Notes: generated from the letters alone by a model not told the origin. Numbered from the stretch's first letter, positions 49,439-58,934 are shown. The stretch: 64,000 nucleotides of DNA from Nibrella viscosa (GCF_039541875.1 NZ_BAABHB010000001.1:992001-1056000); one strand, 5' to 3'. Numbers and translations are program-made.

Positions 49439-50914
49439 GTGCACTTTATTCTCACCAGCTATTCTCTGGTGGCACTGCTGGCTGGTATCCTAACCAGCGG
49501 AATGACCAGTTGCCGCTTAAACCCGGAAAGCCTCGGTTTTCGGGACACCAATGCGGGTGGCCGGCAGGCGGCTCCTGCCCCAACCCTGGGCAATGTGGAA
49601 TATTGGCTGACAAAGCCTGACAAATCAGCCCTGTTTACGAAGCAATCCTCTACTTTGGCCTTCAGCAACACCACCACTAAGGACCTGACCATCGACGTGG
49701 ATACCACCCAGACCTTTCAGCCGATCGACGGATTTGGGTATACGCTCACCGGCGGCAGTGCCTATGTGCTTAACCGGATGACTGCGGCCAGCCGCGATGC
49801 GCTGCTAACCGAATTATTCGCTACTACGGGCAACGCAATCGGGGTAAGCTACCTGCGTCTGAGTATCGGCGCTTCGGATCTCAGCCAGTCGGTATTTTCG
49901 TACGACGATATGCCGGCCGGGCAGACCGACCCGAACCTCACCAATTTCAATATCAGTCCGGAGCGGGCAGACCTGCTGCCGGTACTGAAACAGATTCTGA
50001 CCCTAAACCCGGCCCTTAAAATTGTGGCAACGCCCTGGTCTCCGCCAGGGTGGATGAAAACCAATATCAGCTCTGTCGGTGGGAGTCTCAAACCTGAATA
50101 CTACCTGGCCTACGCCAATTATTTTGTGAAGTATATCCAGGCTATGAAAGCCGAAGGGGTTTCTATTGACGCAATCACTGTGCAGAATGAGCCGTTGAAC
50201 CCCAACAATAATCCCAGCATGGTTATGACGGCTGCCGAGCAGGGCAGCTTTATCAAAAATAACCTCGGCCCCGCGCTGCGGAATGCCGGGCTGACAACCA
50301 AAATCATTTTGTACGACCACAACTGCGATAATCCGAATTATCCCATTTCAATTCTGAACGATCCGGCAGCCAAACAATACATCGATGGATCTGCCTTTCA
50401 CCTCTACGCCGGAGACATAAGTGCCATGTCGCAGGTTCGTGCGGCCCACCCCGACCGGAACCTGTACTTCACCGAGCAGTATACCGGTACCAATGGTAAT
50501 TTTGGTGGAGATCTGAACTGGCACCTGAAAAACGTACTCATTGGCGCTACCCGCAACGGGAGCCGCAACGTGCTGGAGTGGAACCTGGCTACCGATGCCA
50601 GTTACGGCCCCCGTACACCGGGTGGTTGTTCTACCTGCCTGGGTGCCCTGACTATCGGCACCGGCGTCACCCGTAATGTGTCGTATTATATCATTGCCCA
50701 TGCCGCCAGATTCGTACGGCCCGGGTCGGTGCGTATTGCGTCCAACATTCCCGGTGCGCTACAGAATGTAGCGTTCAGAACATCGGACGGGACGAAAGTG
50801 CTAATCGTTTTGAACGAGGCCCGCAACACACAGACGTTTGCTATTCGGTTTCGGGGTAAAATTGTGTCGACCACCCTACCCAGTGGTGCCGTCGGTACCT
50901 ATGTATGGAAGTAA
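49439..50914 (+). CDS. Glycoside hydrolase family 30 lipoprotein (glucosylceramidase-like)
   Basis: 491 aa from a GTG start; no ATG precedes the hydrophobic signal segment (LTSYSLVALLAGILTSG) and lipobox (GMTSC). The GH30 fold is clear: FQPIDGFGYTLTGGSA, YLRLSIGASDLS, ATPWSPPGWMKTN, the acid/base Glu in AITVQNEPLNPNNNPS, and the nucleophile Glu in LYFTEQYTG. The C terminus (ALQNVAFRTSDGTKVLIVLN) is the usual beta side domain. GH30 enzymes cleave beta-glucosides, beta-1,6-glucans or xylans; the exact substrate is unknown. Confidence 0.92.
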   Translation: MHFILTSYSLVALLAGILTSGMTSCRLNPESLGFRDTNAGGRQAAPAPTLGNVEYWLTKPDKSALFTKQSSTLAFSNTTTKDLTIDVDTTQTFQPIDGFGYTLTGGSAYVLNRMTAASRDALLTELFATTGNAIGVSYLRLSIGASDLSQSVFSYDDMPAGQTDPNLTNFNISPERADLLPVLKQILTLNPALKIVATPWSPPGWMKTNISSVGGSLKPEYYLAYANYFVKYIQAMKAEGVSIDAITVQNEPLNPNNNPSMVMTAAEQGSFIKNNLGPALRNAGLTTKIILYDHNCDNPNYPISILNDPAAKQYIDGSAFHLYAGDISAMSQVRAAHPDRNLYFTEQYTGTNGNFGGDLNWHLKNVLIGATRNGSRNVLEWNLATDASYGPRTPGGCSTCLGALTIGTGVTRNVSYYIIAHAARFVRPGSVRIASNIPGALQNVAFRTSDGTKVLIVLNEARNTQTFAIRFRGKIVSTTLPSGAVGTYVWK

Positions 50915-50925
50915 GAGAAGCCGGC

Positions 50926-52173
50926 TTATTGCAAAACCCCGGCCACGCGATTTTTCTGCCACAGCCATAGCAGATACAGCGTAGCTACCAGCGCCAGCAC
51001 CGCCGAGAGGGCAAAAGAGGCTTCCATGCCCAGGTCGAGATGATTGAACAGATACCCCGACAGTACCGCACCAATGCCGATACCCGCTTCGAGCGCAATG
51101 TACATGGTAGCCATGGCCCGGCCGCGGGTGTGTTCATCGCTTAAATCGGCGGTCCAGGCCTGAACCGTGGGGCTGTTCATTCCCCACGACATCCCGAACA
51201 GAATAGCGGCAGTGTAAAACAAAACCGGCGTATGCGCTATTGTCAGCACGGCCATACCCGCCACCAGCACCGCCGTAGAAATAGCCAGGACGGGTACCCG
51301 CCCGTAGCGGTCAGACGAACGCCGGAACAGGAGCCTGATCACCAGCGACGCAATAGTATATACGGTAAAAAACAGGCCTTTGTTGGTAATTCCCAGCGAA
51401 CTGCTCAGGGCCGGAGCCAGCGTCAGCACTGCTCCTGAGGAAAACGATTGCAGCAGCAACACAAAGAACGGTTTGGTAGCCTGCCGGTCGAAGATCTCTT
51501 CCCGCTTCAGCTTAAACAAACGCAGGCGGAATGGCTGCTGATTGTCCAGCGTTTCGGGCATCCGCAACAAAATCAGGATCGACATCAGGGCAAACACAGA
51601 GGATACGTGAAACAGCGCGTCCATGGAGTAAGCGTCTGCCAGCCAGCTACCAATGGCCGGCCCCAGCGACATACCGGTGGCGGTAAACAGACCTAAAGCT
51701 CCCATAGCTTCACCCCGGCGCTCGACCGGCACTACATCGGCCACATACGCAGCGGTGGCGGTAGGCTTCGTGCCGGTCGAAAAGCCGTGAATCAGGCGGA
51801 GCATCAGAAAGCCCCAGACTGTAAGCAGATACGGATACAGGAACCCGCACAGAAAGCAGACGACCGAGCCAAACGCCATTACGGGTACCCGCCCGATGGT
51901 ATCGGTAAGTTTGCCGCTGAACGGCCGGGAAATACCGGCCGTGAAGGTAAACAACGCAATTATCAACCCCACGTATTCCTGGCCGCCCAGCCTGGTCAGG
52001 TAATCCGGGAGTTCCGGGATAAGCATCTGAAAACTGGCCGAAAATAGAAAGTTACTCAAACATAGTAGCCAGAACGGAAGCGTATAGAGCGTCGAACGAG
52101 TGGTCGTAGAAGTAGTTGTAATCATTGTTCCCTGCAAAGCCAAAGCAGCATCATACGTACTATGGTTGGTCAA
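50926..52173 (-). CDS. MFS transporter (drug-efflux type)
   Basis: About 415 aa with twelve membrane helices. The MFS motif A is visible in the first loop (RPFSGKLTDTIGRVPVM), followed by RLIHGFSTGTKPTATAAYVA and GEAMGALGLFTATGMSLGPA (motif C-like). The central loop carries charged residues (LFKLKREEIFDRQA). It resembles sugar- or drug-efflux MFS proteins. Substrate unknown. Start either 52173 or Met17 at 52125, the latter dropping a polar lead. Confidence 0.88.
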   Translation of the reverse strand: MTNHSTYDAALALQGTMITTTSTTTRSTLYTLPFWLLCLSNFLFSASFQMLIPELPDYLTRLGGQEYVGLIIALFTFTAGISRPFSGKLTDTIGRVPVMAFGSVVCFLCGFLYPYLLTVWGFLMLRLIHGFSTGTKPTATAAYVADVVPVERRGEAMGALGLFTATGMSLGPAIGSWLADAYSMDALFHVSSVFALMSILILLRMPETLDNQQPFRLRLFKLKREEIFDRQATKPFFVLLLQSFSSGAVLTLAPALSSSLGITNKGLFFTVYTIASLVIRLLFRRSSDRYGRVPVLAISTAVLVAGMAVLTIAHTPVLFYTAAILFGMSWGMNSPTVQAWTADLSDEHTRGRAMATMYIALEAGIGIGAVLSGYLFNHLDLGMEASFALSAVLALVATLYLLWLWQKNRVAGVLQ

Positions 52174-52366
52174 CTTTACCCGAATAGCTTTAGTTTCCGG
52201 TTTGCCGCTGCTGTTTAGGAAACGGACAAAAAGTTTAGAAAAATCCAGCTCTATCTTTCGGTAATGCTATACGTTGGCCGGAAAGCAGAAATACCGATCG
52301 AGTCATTACCGGCGTTAGTCGGAAAGGAAGTATACCGTTTGGGTTTCCATTCCGGTGGGTTTACCG

Positions 52367-52374
52367 TACTTTTG
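52367..52374 (+). promoter_or_regulatory. Bacteroidota -7 promoter box of mltG
   Basis: TACTTTTG matches the TAnnTTTG consensus exactly, 20 nt before the mltG ATG. A TTTG lies at 52338-52341, 25 nt upstream, slightly farther than the usual -33 spacing. Confidence 0.5.
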
Positions 52375-52393
52375 TGCTCGAAATGTAAACTGT

Positions 52394-53431
52394 ATGTCCC
52401 GTAATATTAAGATTGGCCTGTTTATTTTTGTTTGTGTGCTTGCGGCTTCGTTTTCATTTTACGCCTGGCAGGTATTTAAAACCCCTAACCTGCAGGTAGG
52501 TGAAAACGACCAAGCCTTTGAGTTATATATTCCCCGCGGTGCAACGTATCAGACGGTACTGGACACCATCAAAAAGCACGACGTTGTTCACGATGAGTTG
52601 TCATTTCGCTTTCTGGCCAAGCTGATGAAGTACCCGCAAAGTGTCAAATACGGCCGGTATGTGATCCAGCCGAAAACGGGTAACTATGCCGCGCTTGTCA
52701 AACTCCGCAGTGGCGACCAGGACCCCGTAAAGCTGACCTTCAACAGCATTCGCCTGAAAGACGACCTCATCAGACGCATAGGCAGCAAACTGGAGTTTGG
52801 CACCGACACGCTGGCCGACCTGCTGAATGATCCGGCCGTGACACAGCAATACGGTTTTGATACCACCACCATTGTCTGCATGTTTATTCCGGATACATAC
52901 GAGTTTTTCTGGACCGTGAAGCCAAAGGATTTTCTCGACCGCATGGCGAAAGAATACAAAGGCTTCTGGACTGAAGAGCGCAAACGGAAAGCGGCTGCCT
53001 TGGGCCTGTCGCAAACCCAGGTGCAGATTCTGGCCTCCATCGTGGAAGGCGAAACCAAAAAGAACGACGAGAAACCCCGCGTAGCCGGCGTGTACCTGAA
53101 CCGCCTGAAACGGGGAATGCGGCTGGAAGCCGACCCGACGCTGATCTTTGCTGCCCGTGATTTCACCATCCGCCGGGTGCTGAACGTTCACAAAGCCATC
53201 GACTCACCGTACAATACCTACCGCTATGCCGGCCTGCCGCCCGGCCCCATTTACCTGCCGCAGGAATCATCTATTGATGCCGTGCTGAACGCCGAGAATC
53301 ACGATTACCTGTACTTTGTAGCCAAAGAAGACTTCTCCGGCTATCATAATTTTGCCCGCACCTATGCCGAGCATCTGGCCAACGCCCGCCTTTACCAGCG
53401 CGCCCTGAACCAACGGAAGATTATGAAATGA
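52394..53431 (+). CDS. mltG: Endolytic transglycosylase MltG
   Basis: 345 aa from the ATG at 52394 (MSRNIKIGLFIFVCVLAASF, one N-terminal membrane helix). The YceG/MltG domain includes a LysM-like first part (YIPRGATYQTVLDTIKKHDV) and the catalytic region, where ASIVEGET places the active-site Glu at 218, then RVAGVYLNRLKRGMRLEADP with TLIFA, and SPYNTYRYAGLPPGPI. It cuts nascent glycan strands next to peptidoglycan synthases and so may set chain length. The longer frame to 52355 is disfavoured because the promoter box lies inside it. Confidence 0.95.
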   Translation: MSRNIKIGLFIFVCVLAASFSFYAWQVFKTPNLQVGENDQAFELYIPRGATYQTVLDTIKKHDVVHDELSFRFLAKLMKYPQSVKYGRYVIQPKTGNYAALVKLRSGDQDPVKLTFNSIRLKDDLIRRIGSKLEFGTDTLADLLNDPAVTQQYGFDTTTIVCMFIPDTYEFFWTVKPKDFLDRMAKEYKGFWTEERKRKAAALGLSQTQVQILASIVEGETKKNDEKPRVAGVYLNRLKRGMRLEADPTLIFAARDFTIRRVLNVHKAIDSPYNTYRYAGLPPGPIYLPQESSIDAVLNAENHDYLYFVAKEDFSGYHNFARTYAEHLANARLYQRALNQRKIMK

Positions 53432-53472
53432 GTTAAGAGTTAAGAGGATGCGTAAGTAATAACTCTTAACTC
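53430..53472. repeat. 13-bp perfect inverted repeat of the TTAACTCTTAAC type
   Basis: GAGTTAAGAGTTA (53430-53442) and TAACTCTTAACTC (53460-53472) flank 17 nt. It begins within the mltG stop codon and ends 12 nt before the thioesterase ATG. Related to the repeat at 22723-22770. Confidence 0.65.
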
Positions 53473-53484
53473 ATCACTGACCTT

Positions 53485-53892
53485 ATGTTCACTTACACAG
53501 TCACCAATCTCCGCGTGCGGTATGCCGATACCGACCAGATGGGGTATGTCTATTACGGCAATTATGCCCGTTTTTACGAAATCGGGCGTGTGGAGTCGCT
53601 GCGAAGTGTAGGGGTGAGCTACAAAGAACTGGAAGCCTCGGGCGTGATGATGCCGGTATACGAAATGAAAACCCGCTACATCCGGCCCGCCCGTTACGAT
53701 GATCTGCTGACCGTGCAGGTTAGCATTCCGCACCTCCCCGGTGCCCGTATTCTGTTTCAGTACGAAATTTTCAATCAGGAAGGCATTTTGCTCAATACCG
53801 GCGAAACGACGCTGGTCTTTCAACGGGCCGATACGGGACGCCTTTGTACGATGCCGGCCGAATGGCTCAGCAAGATAAAACCTTTTTTTTGA
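53485..53892 (+). CDS. Acyl-CoA thioesterase, hotdog fold (4HBT/YbgC type)
   Basis: 135 aa, cytosolic. The YbgC-type active-site motif is RVRYADTDQMGYVYYGNY, with Asp17 as the catalytic residue. The remaining hotdog strands are visible (PVYEMKTRYIRPARYDDLLT, RILFQYEIFNQEG, GETTLVFQ). It hydrolyses acyl-CoA thioesters; chain length is unknown. It lies between mltG and the BrkB gene in the same direction, possibly in one transcript despite the palindrome after mltG. Confidence 0.92.
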   Translation: MFTYTVTNLRVRYADTDQMGYVYYGNYARFYEIGRVESLRSVGVSYKELEASGVMMPVYEMKTRYIRPARYDDLLTVQVSIPHLPGARILFQYEIFNQEGILLNTGETTLVFQRADTGRLCTMPAEWLSKIKPFF

Positions 53893-53928
53893 GGGATTAG
53901 TTAACCTCTATAGGTAAGGTACCGTACT

Positions 53929-54897
53929 ATGTTAGATAAGCTGAAGAACCTGGAGTGGGTGCAGCGGATCATTCATCAGTTGAAGCACACCTATGCATTA
54001 AACTCCAGAACTACCTGGTATGATTTCCTGAAAGGAATGTCCAATAAAATTGTGGACAATGATACCAGCGAACGGGCATCGTCGGCTGCTTTCAACTTAT
54101 TTCTCGCCATTTTTCCGTCCATTATTTTCCTTTTTACCCTAATTCCCTACATCCCCATCGAGAATTTTGAAACCGAGATATTTCTGTTTCTGGCCGAAGT
54201 GATTCCGGCACCTACATTTCAGGTGGTAGATACCACGATTCATGATATAATAAGCCGGCCGCGGGGCGGAGTGCTGTCATTTGGTTTTTTGTTTGCTCTC
54301 TTTGCGGCAACCAACGGCGTAATGGCGCTGATGAATGCCTTTAATTCATCGCACAAAATTGTTGAACACCGAAGCTTTTTAAAACGACGGCTGGTGGCCC
54401 TGGCCCTGACGTTTACGCTCACATTTGCCTTGTTTCTGGCCATAATGGTATTGGTGATCGGAGGGGTAGTCACCAGCTATCTTCAACGATTAGGTATCAT
54501 TAGCGACGTGCTGAACCGAATCGTCACGCTGGGTAGCTACCTGGTTGTATTTGCTGTTTTTGTAGGTGTAGTAGCGGTCATGTACCGGTTTGGCCCTGAC
54601 GTAAACATGAAATGGCGGCTTATTACGCCCGGTTGTCTGACGGCCTCAACATTGATTGTGCTGACGACCTACGGGTTTTCCTATTATGTTTCCAACTTCA
54701 GTTCGTATAACAAAGTATACGGGTCTATCGGAACGCTGATCGCGCTGATGATCTGGGTCAATGTCGTATCCATGATCCTGATTATTGGCTTTGAAATTAA
54801 CGACTGCCTGTATAACCTGGAAGGCGAGCGGGATCCGCAGGTAGAAGAAAAGATCAGCCAGCCGAAAGAACCGGCCAGTATGGCAACGTCAGGCTAA
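53929..54897 (+). CDS. YihY/BrkB-family inner-membrane protein
   Basis: 322 aa with six membrane helices. Characteristic parts are SERASSAAFNLFLAIFPSII, the RPRGGVLSFGFLFALFAATN with GVMALMNAFN, GPDVNMKWRLITPGCLTAS and SIGTLIALMIWVNVVSMILI. The family, once called ribonuclease BN by error, has no established function. The C-terminal tail is acidic and cytosolic (ERDPQVEEKISQPKE). It lies 36 nt downstream of the thioesterase. Confidence 0.92.
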   Translation: MLDKLKNLEWVQRIIHQLKHTYALNSRTTWYDFLKGMSNKIVDNDTSERASSAAFNLFLAIFPSIIFLFTLIPYIPIENFETEIFLFLAEVIPAPTFQVVDTTIHDIISRPRGGVLSFGFLFALFAATNGVMALMNAFNSSHKIVEHRSFLKRRLVALALTFTLTFALFLAIMVLVIGGVVTSYLQRLGIISDVLNRIVTLGSYLVVFAVFVGVVAVMYRFGPDVNMKWRLITPGCLTASTLIVLTTYGFSYYVSNFSSYNKVYGSIGTLIALMIWVNVVSMILIIGFEINDCLYNLEGERDPQVEEKISQPKEPASMATSG

Positions 54898-55065
54898 CAC
54901 AAGCTGGCCATTGATTATTGGCTCATACTTAACGGTTTAGTTTTCCGTTTGCTAAAAAGATTGCGGGTAACTGGGTAAAATACTCTTACTTTTACCTGGA
55001 ATTTATACGAACGCATATGAGAAATCACCGGAGCCGTTCGTTAGCAGCATGAGTCACAGAATCTG

Positions 55066-56109
55066 ATGCAGTCAATCACCGGAAAAGTTAATAACCTGCC
55101 CATGTCGCCTTATCTAAACCAGATAAAACCATGGGTTTCCGTTATTTGTACCAGTTACAATCACGAATCCTATATTGCCGAAACGCTTCAGTCGGTTGTT
55201 TCCCAGAGCTACCCGAATGTAGAGCTAATTGTCATCGATAATGGGAGTACCGATCGCACCCCGGACCGCATCAGGGCATTTCTTAAAGAGCATCCGGACG
55301 TTGAGTTTATTCAGAATACCGAAAATGCCGGCTTATGCCAGGCGTTCAATCAGGGGCTTAAACGAGCCGGTGGCCGTTACGTCATCGACCTGGCAGGGGA
55401 TGACATTTTACTGCCGGACCGCATAGCCCGACAAGTCGATTTTTTTGATCGCCTGCCGGATTCCTATGCCGTGGTTTTCTCCAATGCCCGGTACATCTGT
55501 CCGGGGGGTACGCTGCTCAACTACCATTATCCAATCAACGAAAAAGGGCAGGCGAAGATGAAGGTGCCTTCCGGCGATGTATTTCGGCATGTGCTGGAAT
55601 CGTACTTTATCTGCACCCCTACCATGATGATGCGTAAAGAAGTTTTGGACAGCATCGGCGGTTACGACGAATCACTTTGGTTTGAAGACTTCGATTTCTG
55701 GGTACGTACATCGCGACTCTACCAGTACGCGTATATCGATGAGGTGCTGACCTACAAACGCATGCTGGCAGACTCACTGTCGCAGCAGGTAGTGCTAACC
55801 GATAACCGGCTTTTACAATCGACGCTCCAGGTTTGTCTTAAAGCGTTTGACCAGTGCGCCACCGCCGACGAATACCAGGCCCTCGCCGGCCGTATCCGGC
55901 AGTTTGTTCGCAAATGCTTTTATGCGGAGCAGTTTGACCTTGCTCTAAAATTTGGTGAACTACTACGTTATGTAGAGGCTCCCGGCCCGCTGACCACCGC
56001 TATTCTGATACTGTGCCGGATGCGCTTACCGGTCAATGCGGCTTATCGGCGGTATATTCACTGGCATCGGCAACGCCGTACGCTCAGTCTGCCAGCTAAA
56101 AAGCCCTGA
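55066..56109 (+). CDS. Family 2 glycosyltransferase
   Basis: 347 aa, GT-A fold. The N-terminal domain reads VSVICTSYNHESYIAETLQS, then ELIVIDNGSTDRTPDRI and RYVIDLAGDDILLPDRI, where the D-D of AGDD stands in the DxD metal site. A later WFEDFDFWVRTSRLY segment is typical of the acceptor side. No membrane helix is present. The donor and acceptor sugars are unknown, and no polysaccharide cluster surrounds it. Met13 at 55102 is an alternative start. Confidence 0.9.
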   Translation: MQSITGKVNNLPMSPYLNQIKPWVSVICTSYNHESYIAETLQSVVSQSYPNVELIVIDNGSTDRTPDRIRAFLKEHPDVEFIQNTENAGLCQAFNQGLKRAGGRYVIDLAGDDILLPDRIARQVDFFDRLPDSYAVVFSNARYICPGGTLLNYHYPINEKGQAKMKVPSGDVFRHVLESYFICTPTMMMRKEVLDSIGGYDESLWFEDFDFWVRTSRLYQYAYIDEVLTYKRMLADSLSQQVVLTDNRLLQSTLQVCLKAFDQCATADEYQALAGRIRQFVRKCFYAEQFDLALKFGELLRYVEAPGPLTTAILILCRMRLPVNAAYRRYIHWHRQRRTLSLPAKKP

Positions 56110-56138
56110 GCATAGTTATATGATAAAAGACTGATGGT

Positions 56139-56759
56139 ATGCCGGCCGAGTTTATTCGAATACACCCCCAAAATCCCGAAGAACGTAAAATACTGCATGT
56201 AGTGAATGCCCTCCGGGATGGAGCTGTAATTATTTACCCGACGGATACCGTGTATGGTATGGGCTGCGATATCCATAACACCCGGTCGGTAGAGCGCGTT
56301 GCCCGCGTAAAAGGTATTAAGCCGACTAAAAATGATTTTTCGTTTATCTGCTATGATTTAAGCCATATCGCCGATTACGCCAGGGTGGGTAACCAGACGT
56401 TTAAACTGATGAAGCGGCTTCTGCCAGGACCGTTTACGTTTATTCTTGATGCCAGCAACCGGGTTCCCAAAATTCTTAACGCCAATAAAAAAACAGTCGG
56501 TATTCGGGTTCCCAGCTGCGCTATCCCCCGGCAGCTCGTCTTTGAATTAGGCAATCCGATCATTACGACTTCCATCAAGGATGACGATGAAATTCTGGAG
56601 TATCCTACTGATCCAGAAGAGATTTTCGAACGATTTCAGCATCAGGTCGATATCGTGATTGACGGTGGCCCTGGTGGAAATATACCATCTACGGTGATTG
56701 ACGCCACCACCGATGCTTTTGAAATTATCCGCGAAGGGCTGGGGGATTACTCGCTTTAA
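56139..56759 (+). CDS. Sua5/YciO/YrdC-family protein (threonylcarbamoyl-AMP synthase-like)
   Basis: 206 aa. The YrdC-domain core is seen in DGAVIIYPTDTVYGMGCDIH, then KGIKPTKNDFSFICYDLSHI, LLPGPFTFILDASNRVP, and KTVGIRVPSCAIPRQLV. The family makes threonylcarbamoyl-adenylate for the t6A modification of tRNA. This member is closer to the YciO-like short group, and a true Sua5/TsaC could exist elsewhere, so the exact role is left open. It lies 29 nt downstream of the glycosyltransferase. Confidence 0.88.
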   Translation: MPAEFIRIHPQNPEERKILHVVNALRDGAVIIYPTDTVYGMGCDIHNTRSVERVARVKGIKPTKNDFSFICYDLSHIADYARVGNQTFKLMKRLLPGPFTFILDASNRVPKILNANKKTVGIRVPSCAIPRQLVFELGNPIITTSIKDDDEILEYPTDPEEIFERFQHQVDIVIDGGPGGNIPSTVIDATTDAFEIIREGLGDYSL

Positions 56760-56807
56760 GTGTGACATTTTTTGTAAGTTTATCGCTCAACGGTTCTATT
56801 AATTCAT

Positions 56808-57848
56808 ATGATTTTTTCGAAATCCTTCCATTTACTCGTACTCTCAGCCCTGCTAGCCGGGGGCTGTCAATCCCGCTCAGCGCAGGAAACGGCACAGTCG
56901 GACCCCAACACATCGGCTGAAGCCGCTCCCGAAACCAGTAATACCAAATTGGCAGTAACCAAAGACACCGCCATTACTACTGCCGCAGCGACTACGGCAG
57001 CTACTGCGGGTAAAGAATTAACACCGTTGGATTCGCTGCGGATGATGGCTCCTAAAGTACCCGATCCTATTTTGCCCGATCGGCGAATTCTGGCTTACTA
57101 CGGAAACCCGCATTCAAAGAAAATGGGCGTGTTGGGCGAGTACCCCAAAGATGAAATGCTTCGGCGACTGGACCGGGAAGCGGAAAACTGGCGAAAAGCT
57201 GATCCCTCAAAACCCATCCAGAAGGCGCTTCACTTAGTATCCATTACTGCCCAGGGCGCACCCGGCAAAGATGGAAAGTACCGTCTCCGAATGAGCGATT
57301 ACACCATTCGGAAAGTAATTAAATGGGCAGCTGAGCATAACGCTATCTGTTTCCTGGACGTACAGGTTGGTCTGTCTACCCTACAGCAGGAATTGCCTTA
57401 TCTGGAAAAATACCTGACGTTACCGTATGTCCATTTGGGTATTGATCCTGAGTTTTCGATGAAAACCGGTGCCCGGCCCGGCACAAAGATCGGAACCTAC
57501 GATGCGGCCGACATCAATTATGCCGTAAACTTCCTGAGCCGCATTAAGCAGGAGCATAATTTGCCTACCAAGATTCTGGTGGTGCACCGGTTCACCCAGC
57601 GCATGGTGACAAACTACAAAAATATTAAACTTAACCCTAATGTGCAGATCGTCATGCACATGGATGGCTGGGGCGAGCCCGTGCTGAAACGAGATAGCTA
57701 CCGCGACTACATCAAAAAAGAAATGGTGCAGTACACTGGTTTCAAGCTGTTCTACCACAACGATGTAAAGAAGGCCCCTCACCACCTGATGACGGCAGAA
57801 GAGGTGCTGACTGAAGACCCCAAGCCGATTTATATTCAGTACCAGTAA
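56808..57848 (+). CDS. Lipoprotein of unknown function
   Basis: 346 aa. Lipobox at LAGGC (Cys20), then a low-complexity Thr/Ala-rich linker to about residue 75. The folded part starts PDRRILAYYGNPHSKKMGVL and continues KALHLVSITAQGAPGKDG, AICFLDVQVGLSTLQQELPY, YVHLGIDPEFSM, KILVVHRFTQRMVTNYKNIK and VQIVMHMDGWGEPVLK. Alternating strands and helices with acidic residues at strand ends (DVQ, DPEF, HMDG) suggest a TIM-barrel hydrolase-like fold. I cannot name the family, and catalysis is unproven. Confidence 0.7.
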   Translation: MIFSKSFHLLVLSALLAGGCQSRSAQETAQSDPNTSAEAAPETSNTKLAVTKDTAITTAAATTAATAGKELTPLDSLRMMAPKVPDPILPDRRILAYYGNPHSKKMGVLGEYPKDEMLRRLDREAENWRKADPSKPIQKALHLVSITAQGAPGKDGKYRLRMSDYTIRKVIKWAAEHNAICFLDVQVGLSTLQQELPYLEKYLTLPYVHLGIDPEFSMKTGARPGTKIGTYDAADINYAVNFLSRIKQEHNLPTKILVVHRFTQRMVTNYKNIKLNPNVQIVMHMDGWGEPVLKRDSYRDYIKKEMVQYTGFKLFYHNDVKKAPHHLMTAEEVLTEDPKPIYIQYQ

Positions 57849-57856
57849 GAAAAGGC

Positions 57857-57936
57857 AATGCATAATGATGAATGATAAACGATAAACGACAGGATGAGCC
57901 AGTACATTTATCGTTTATCATTCATCATTATGCATT
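57857..57936. repeat. 30-bp perfect inverted repeat after the lipoprotein gene
   Basis: Arms at 57857-57886 and 57907-57936 are perfectly complementary, with a 20-nt loop. The arms are built of GATAAACGATAAA and AATGATGAATGAT-like low-complexity units. The repeat fills the gap between two convergent stop codons and may serve as a terminator for both. Confidence 0.75.
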
Positions 57937-58806
57937 AATTTTCCCCCTAATCCTCCCCTCATACTCTTCCCGCTTGTGTTTCCAGCGTTTGTGTGACCAG
58001 AGCCAGTCGGCCGGGTTGCGGTGGATTGATTGTTCCAGCAGCAGGCGGTAACGTTCCAGAATAGCTCCGTTTGGCAGGTTATCGTACGGGGGCTCGGCAA
58101 CAGGGTAGAAGGTTGCCCGGTAGTAGCCTCGGCCTATGCGTACCGTTTCCAGAAAAAAGACCGGCAGGTTAAAGCTGCGGGCAAGTCGTTCGGTGCCGGG
58201 GTAAAATGGCGTATCGCGGTGCAGAAACGGCATCCAGTACCCGTATTCGGGTTGGTCGGGAACCTGGTCGGCCACCAGGGCGACAATGCGGGGGGTATGT
58301 CGGCGGGCCGCCATTTCCCTCGGTATTTTTGTCATGGGTAGAGGATGGGCTCCAAACCGGGAGCGGATCAGCCGCATCAACTGCTCGAAAAATTCACTTT
58401 TCAGGGGTTTATACACACTGTCTGTTGGCATACCGTTCAGCACCGAAGCGGGCGGAATCCATTCCCAATTGCACTGGTGCGAAGCCATGCCGATAACAGC
58501 CCGACCCTGCCGAAGATACTTTTTTACCGGTTCATCGTTATAAAATACAACCCGGCGGGATAGTTCTTCGGCCGGCAGGCTGGGGAGTTTAATGGTTTCT
58601 ACGATCAGGTCGGTAAGATTCCGGTAAAATCCCTTGACCAGTCGATTTATCCGGGTGGCCGGCAAGTCGGGAAACGAAGCCCTCAGGTTCTCGCGAATAG
58701 TCTTTCGCCGGTAGCGGATCAGGTAGGCAAGCAGTACGTAAAGAACATCGGCCAGGCGGTAGAGAACCGGAAGTGGCAGCCGCGACAGGAATCGAAAAAA
58801 TACCAT
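57928..58806 (-). CDS. Lipid A biosynthesis acyltransferase (LpxL/HtrB type)
   Basis: 292 aa. Adds secondary acyl chains to lipid A at the inner membrane. An N-terminal membrane anchor (LADVLYVLLAYLIRY) precedes RRKTIRENLRASFPD and the catalytic H-x4-E at His110-Glu115 (ASHQCNWEW). The later segments YKPLKSEFFEQLMRLIRSRF and VALVADQVPD are typical. Bacteroidota usually have one such enzyme. The stop codon region overlaps the right arm of the 30-bp palindrome. Confidence 0.92.
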   Translation of the reverse strand: MVFFRFLSRLPLPVLYRLADVLYVLLAYLIRYRRKTIRENLRASFPDLPATRINRLVKGFYRNLTDLIVETIKLPSLPAEELSRRVVFYNDEPVKKYLRQGRAVIGMASHQCNWEWIPPASVLNGMPTDSVYKPLKSEFFEQLMRLIRSRFGAHPLPMTKIPREMAARRHTPRIVALVADQVPDQPEYGYWMPFLHRDTPFYPGTERLARSFNLPVFFLETVRIGRGYYRATFYPVAEPPYDNLPNGAILERYRLLLEQSIHRNPADWLWSHKRWKHKREEYEGRIRGKINA

Positions 58807-58934
58807 TTATAGGGCGATGAGGTGGCAACGAAGGAATCAAATCCGGCGAACGTCACCCAATAATTAATTTTTATTAAAAAAATTTGACTATACTACTTTT
58901 TTCCGTTACTTGGTAACCATTAACCCACTCATTA

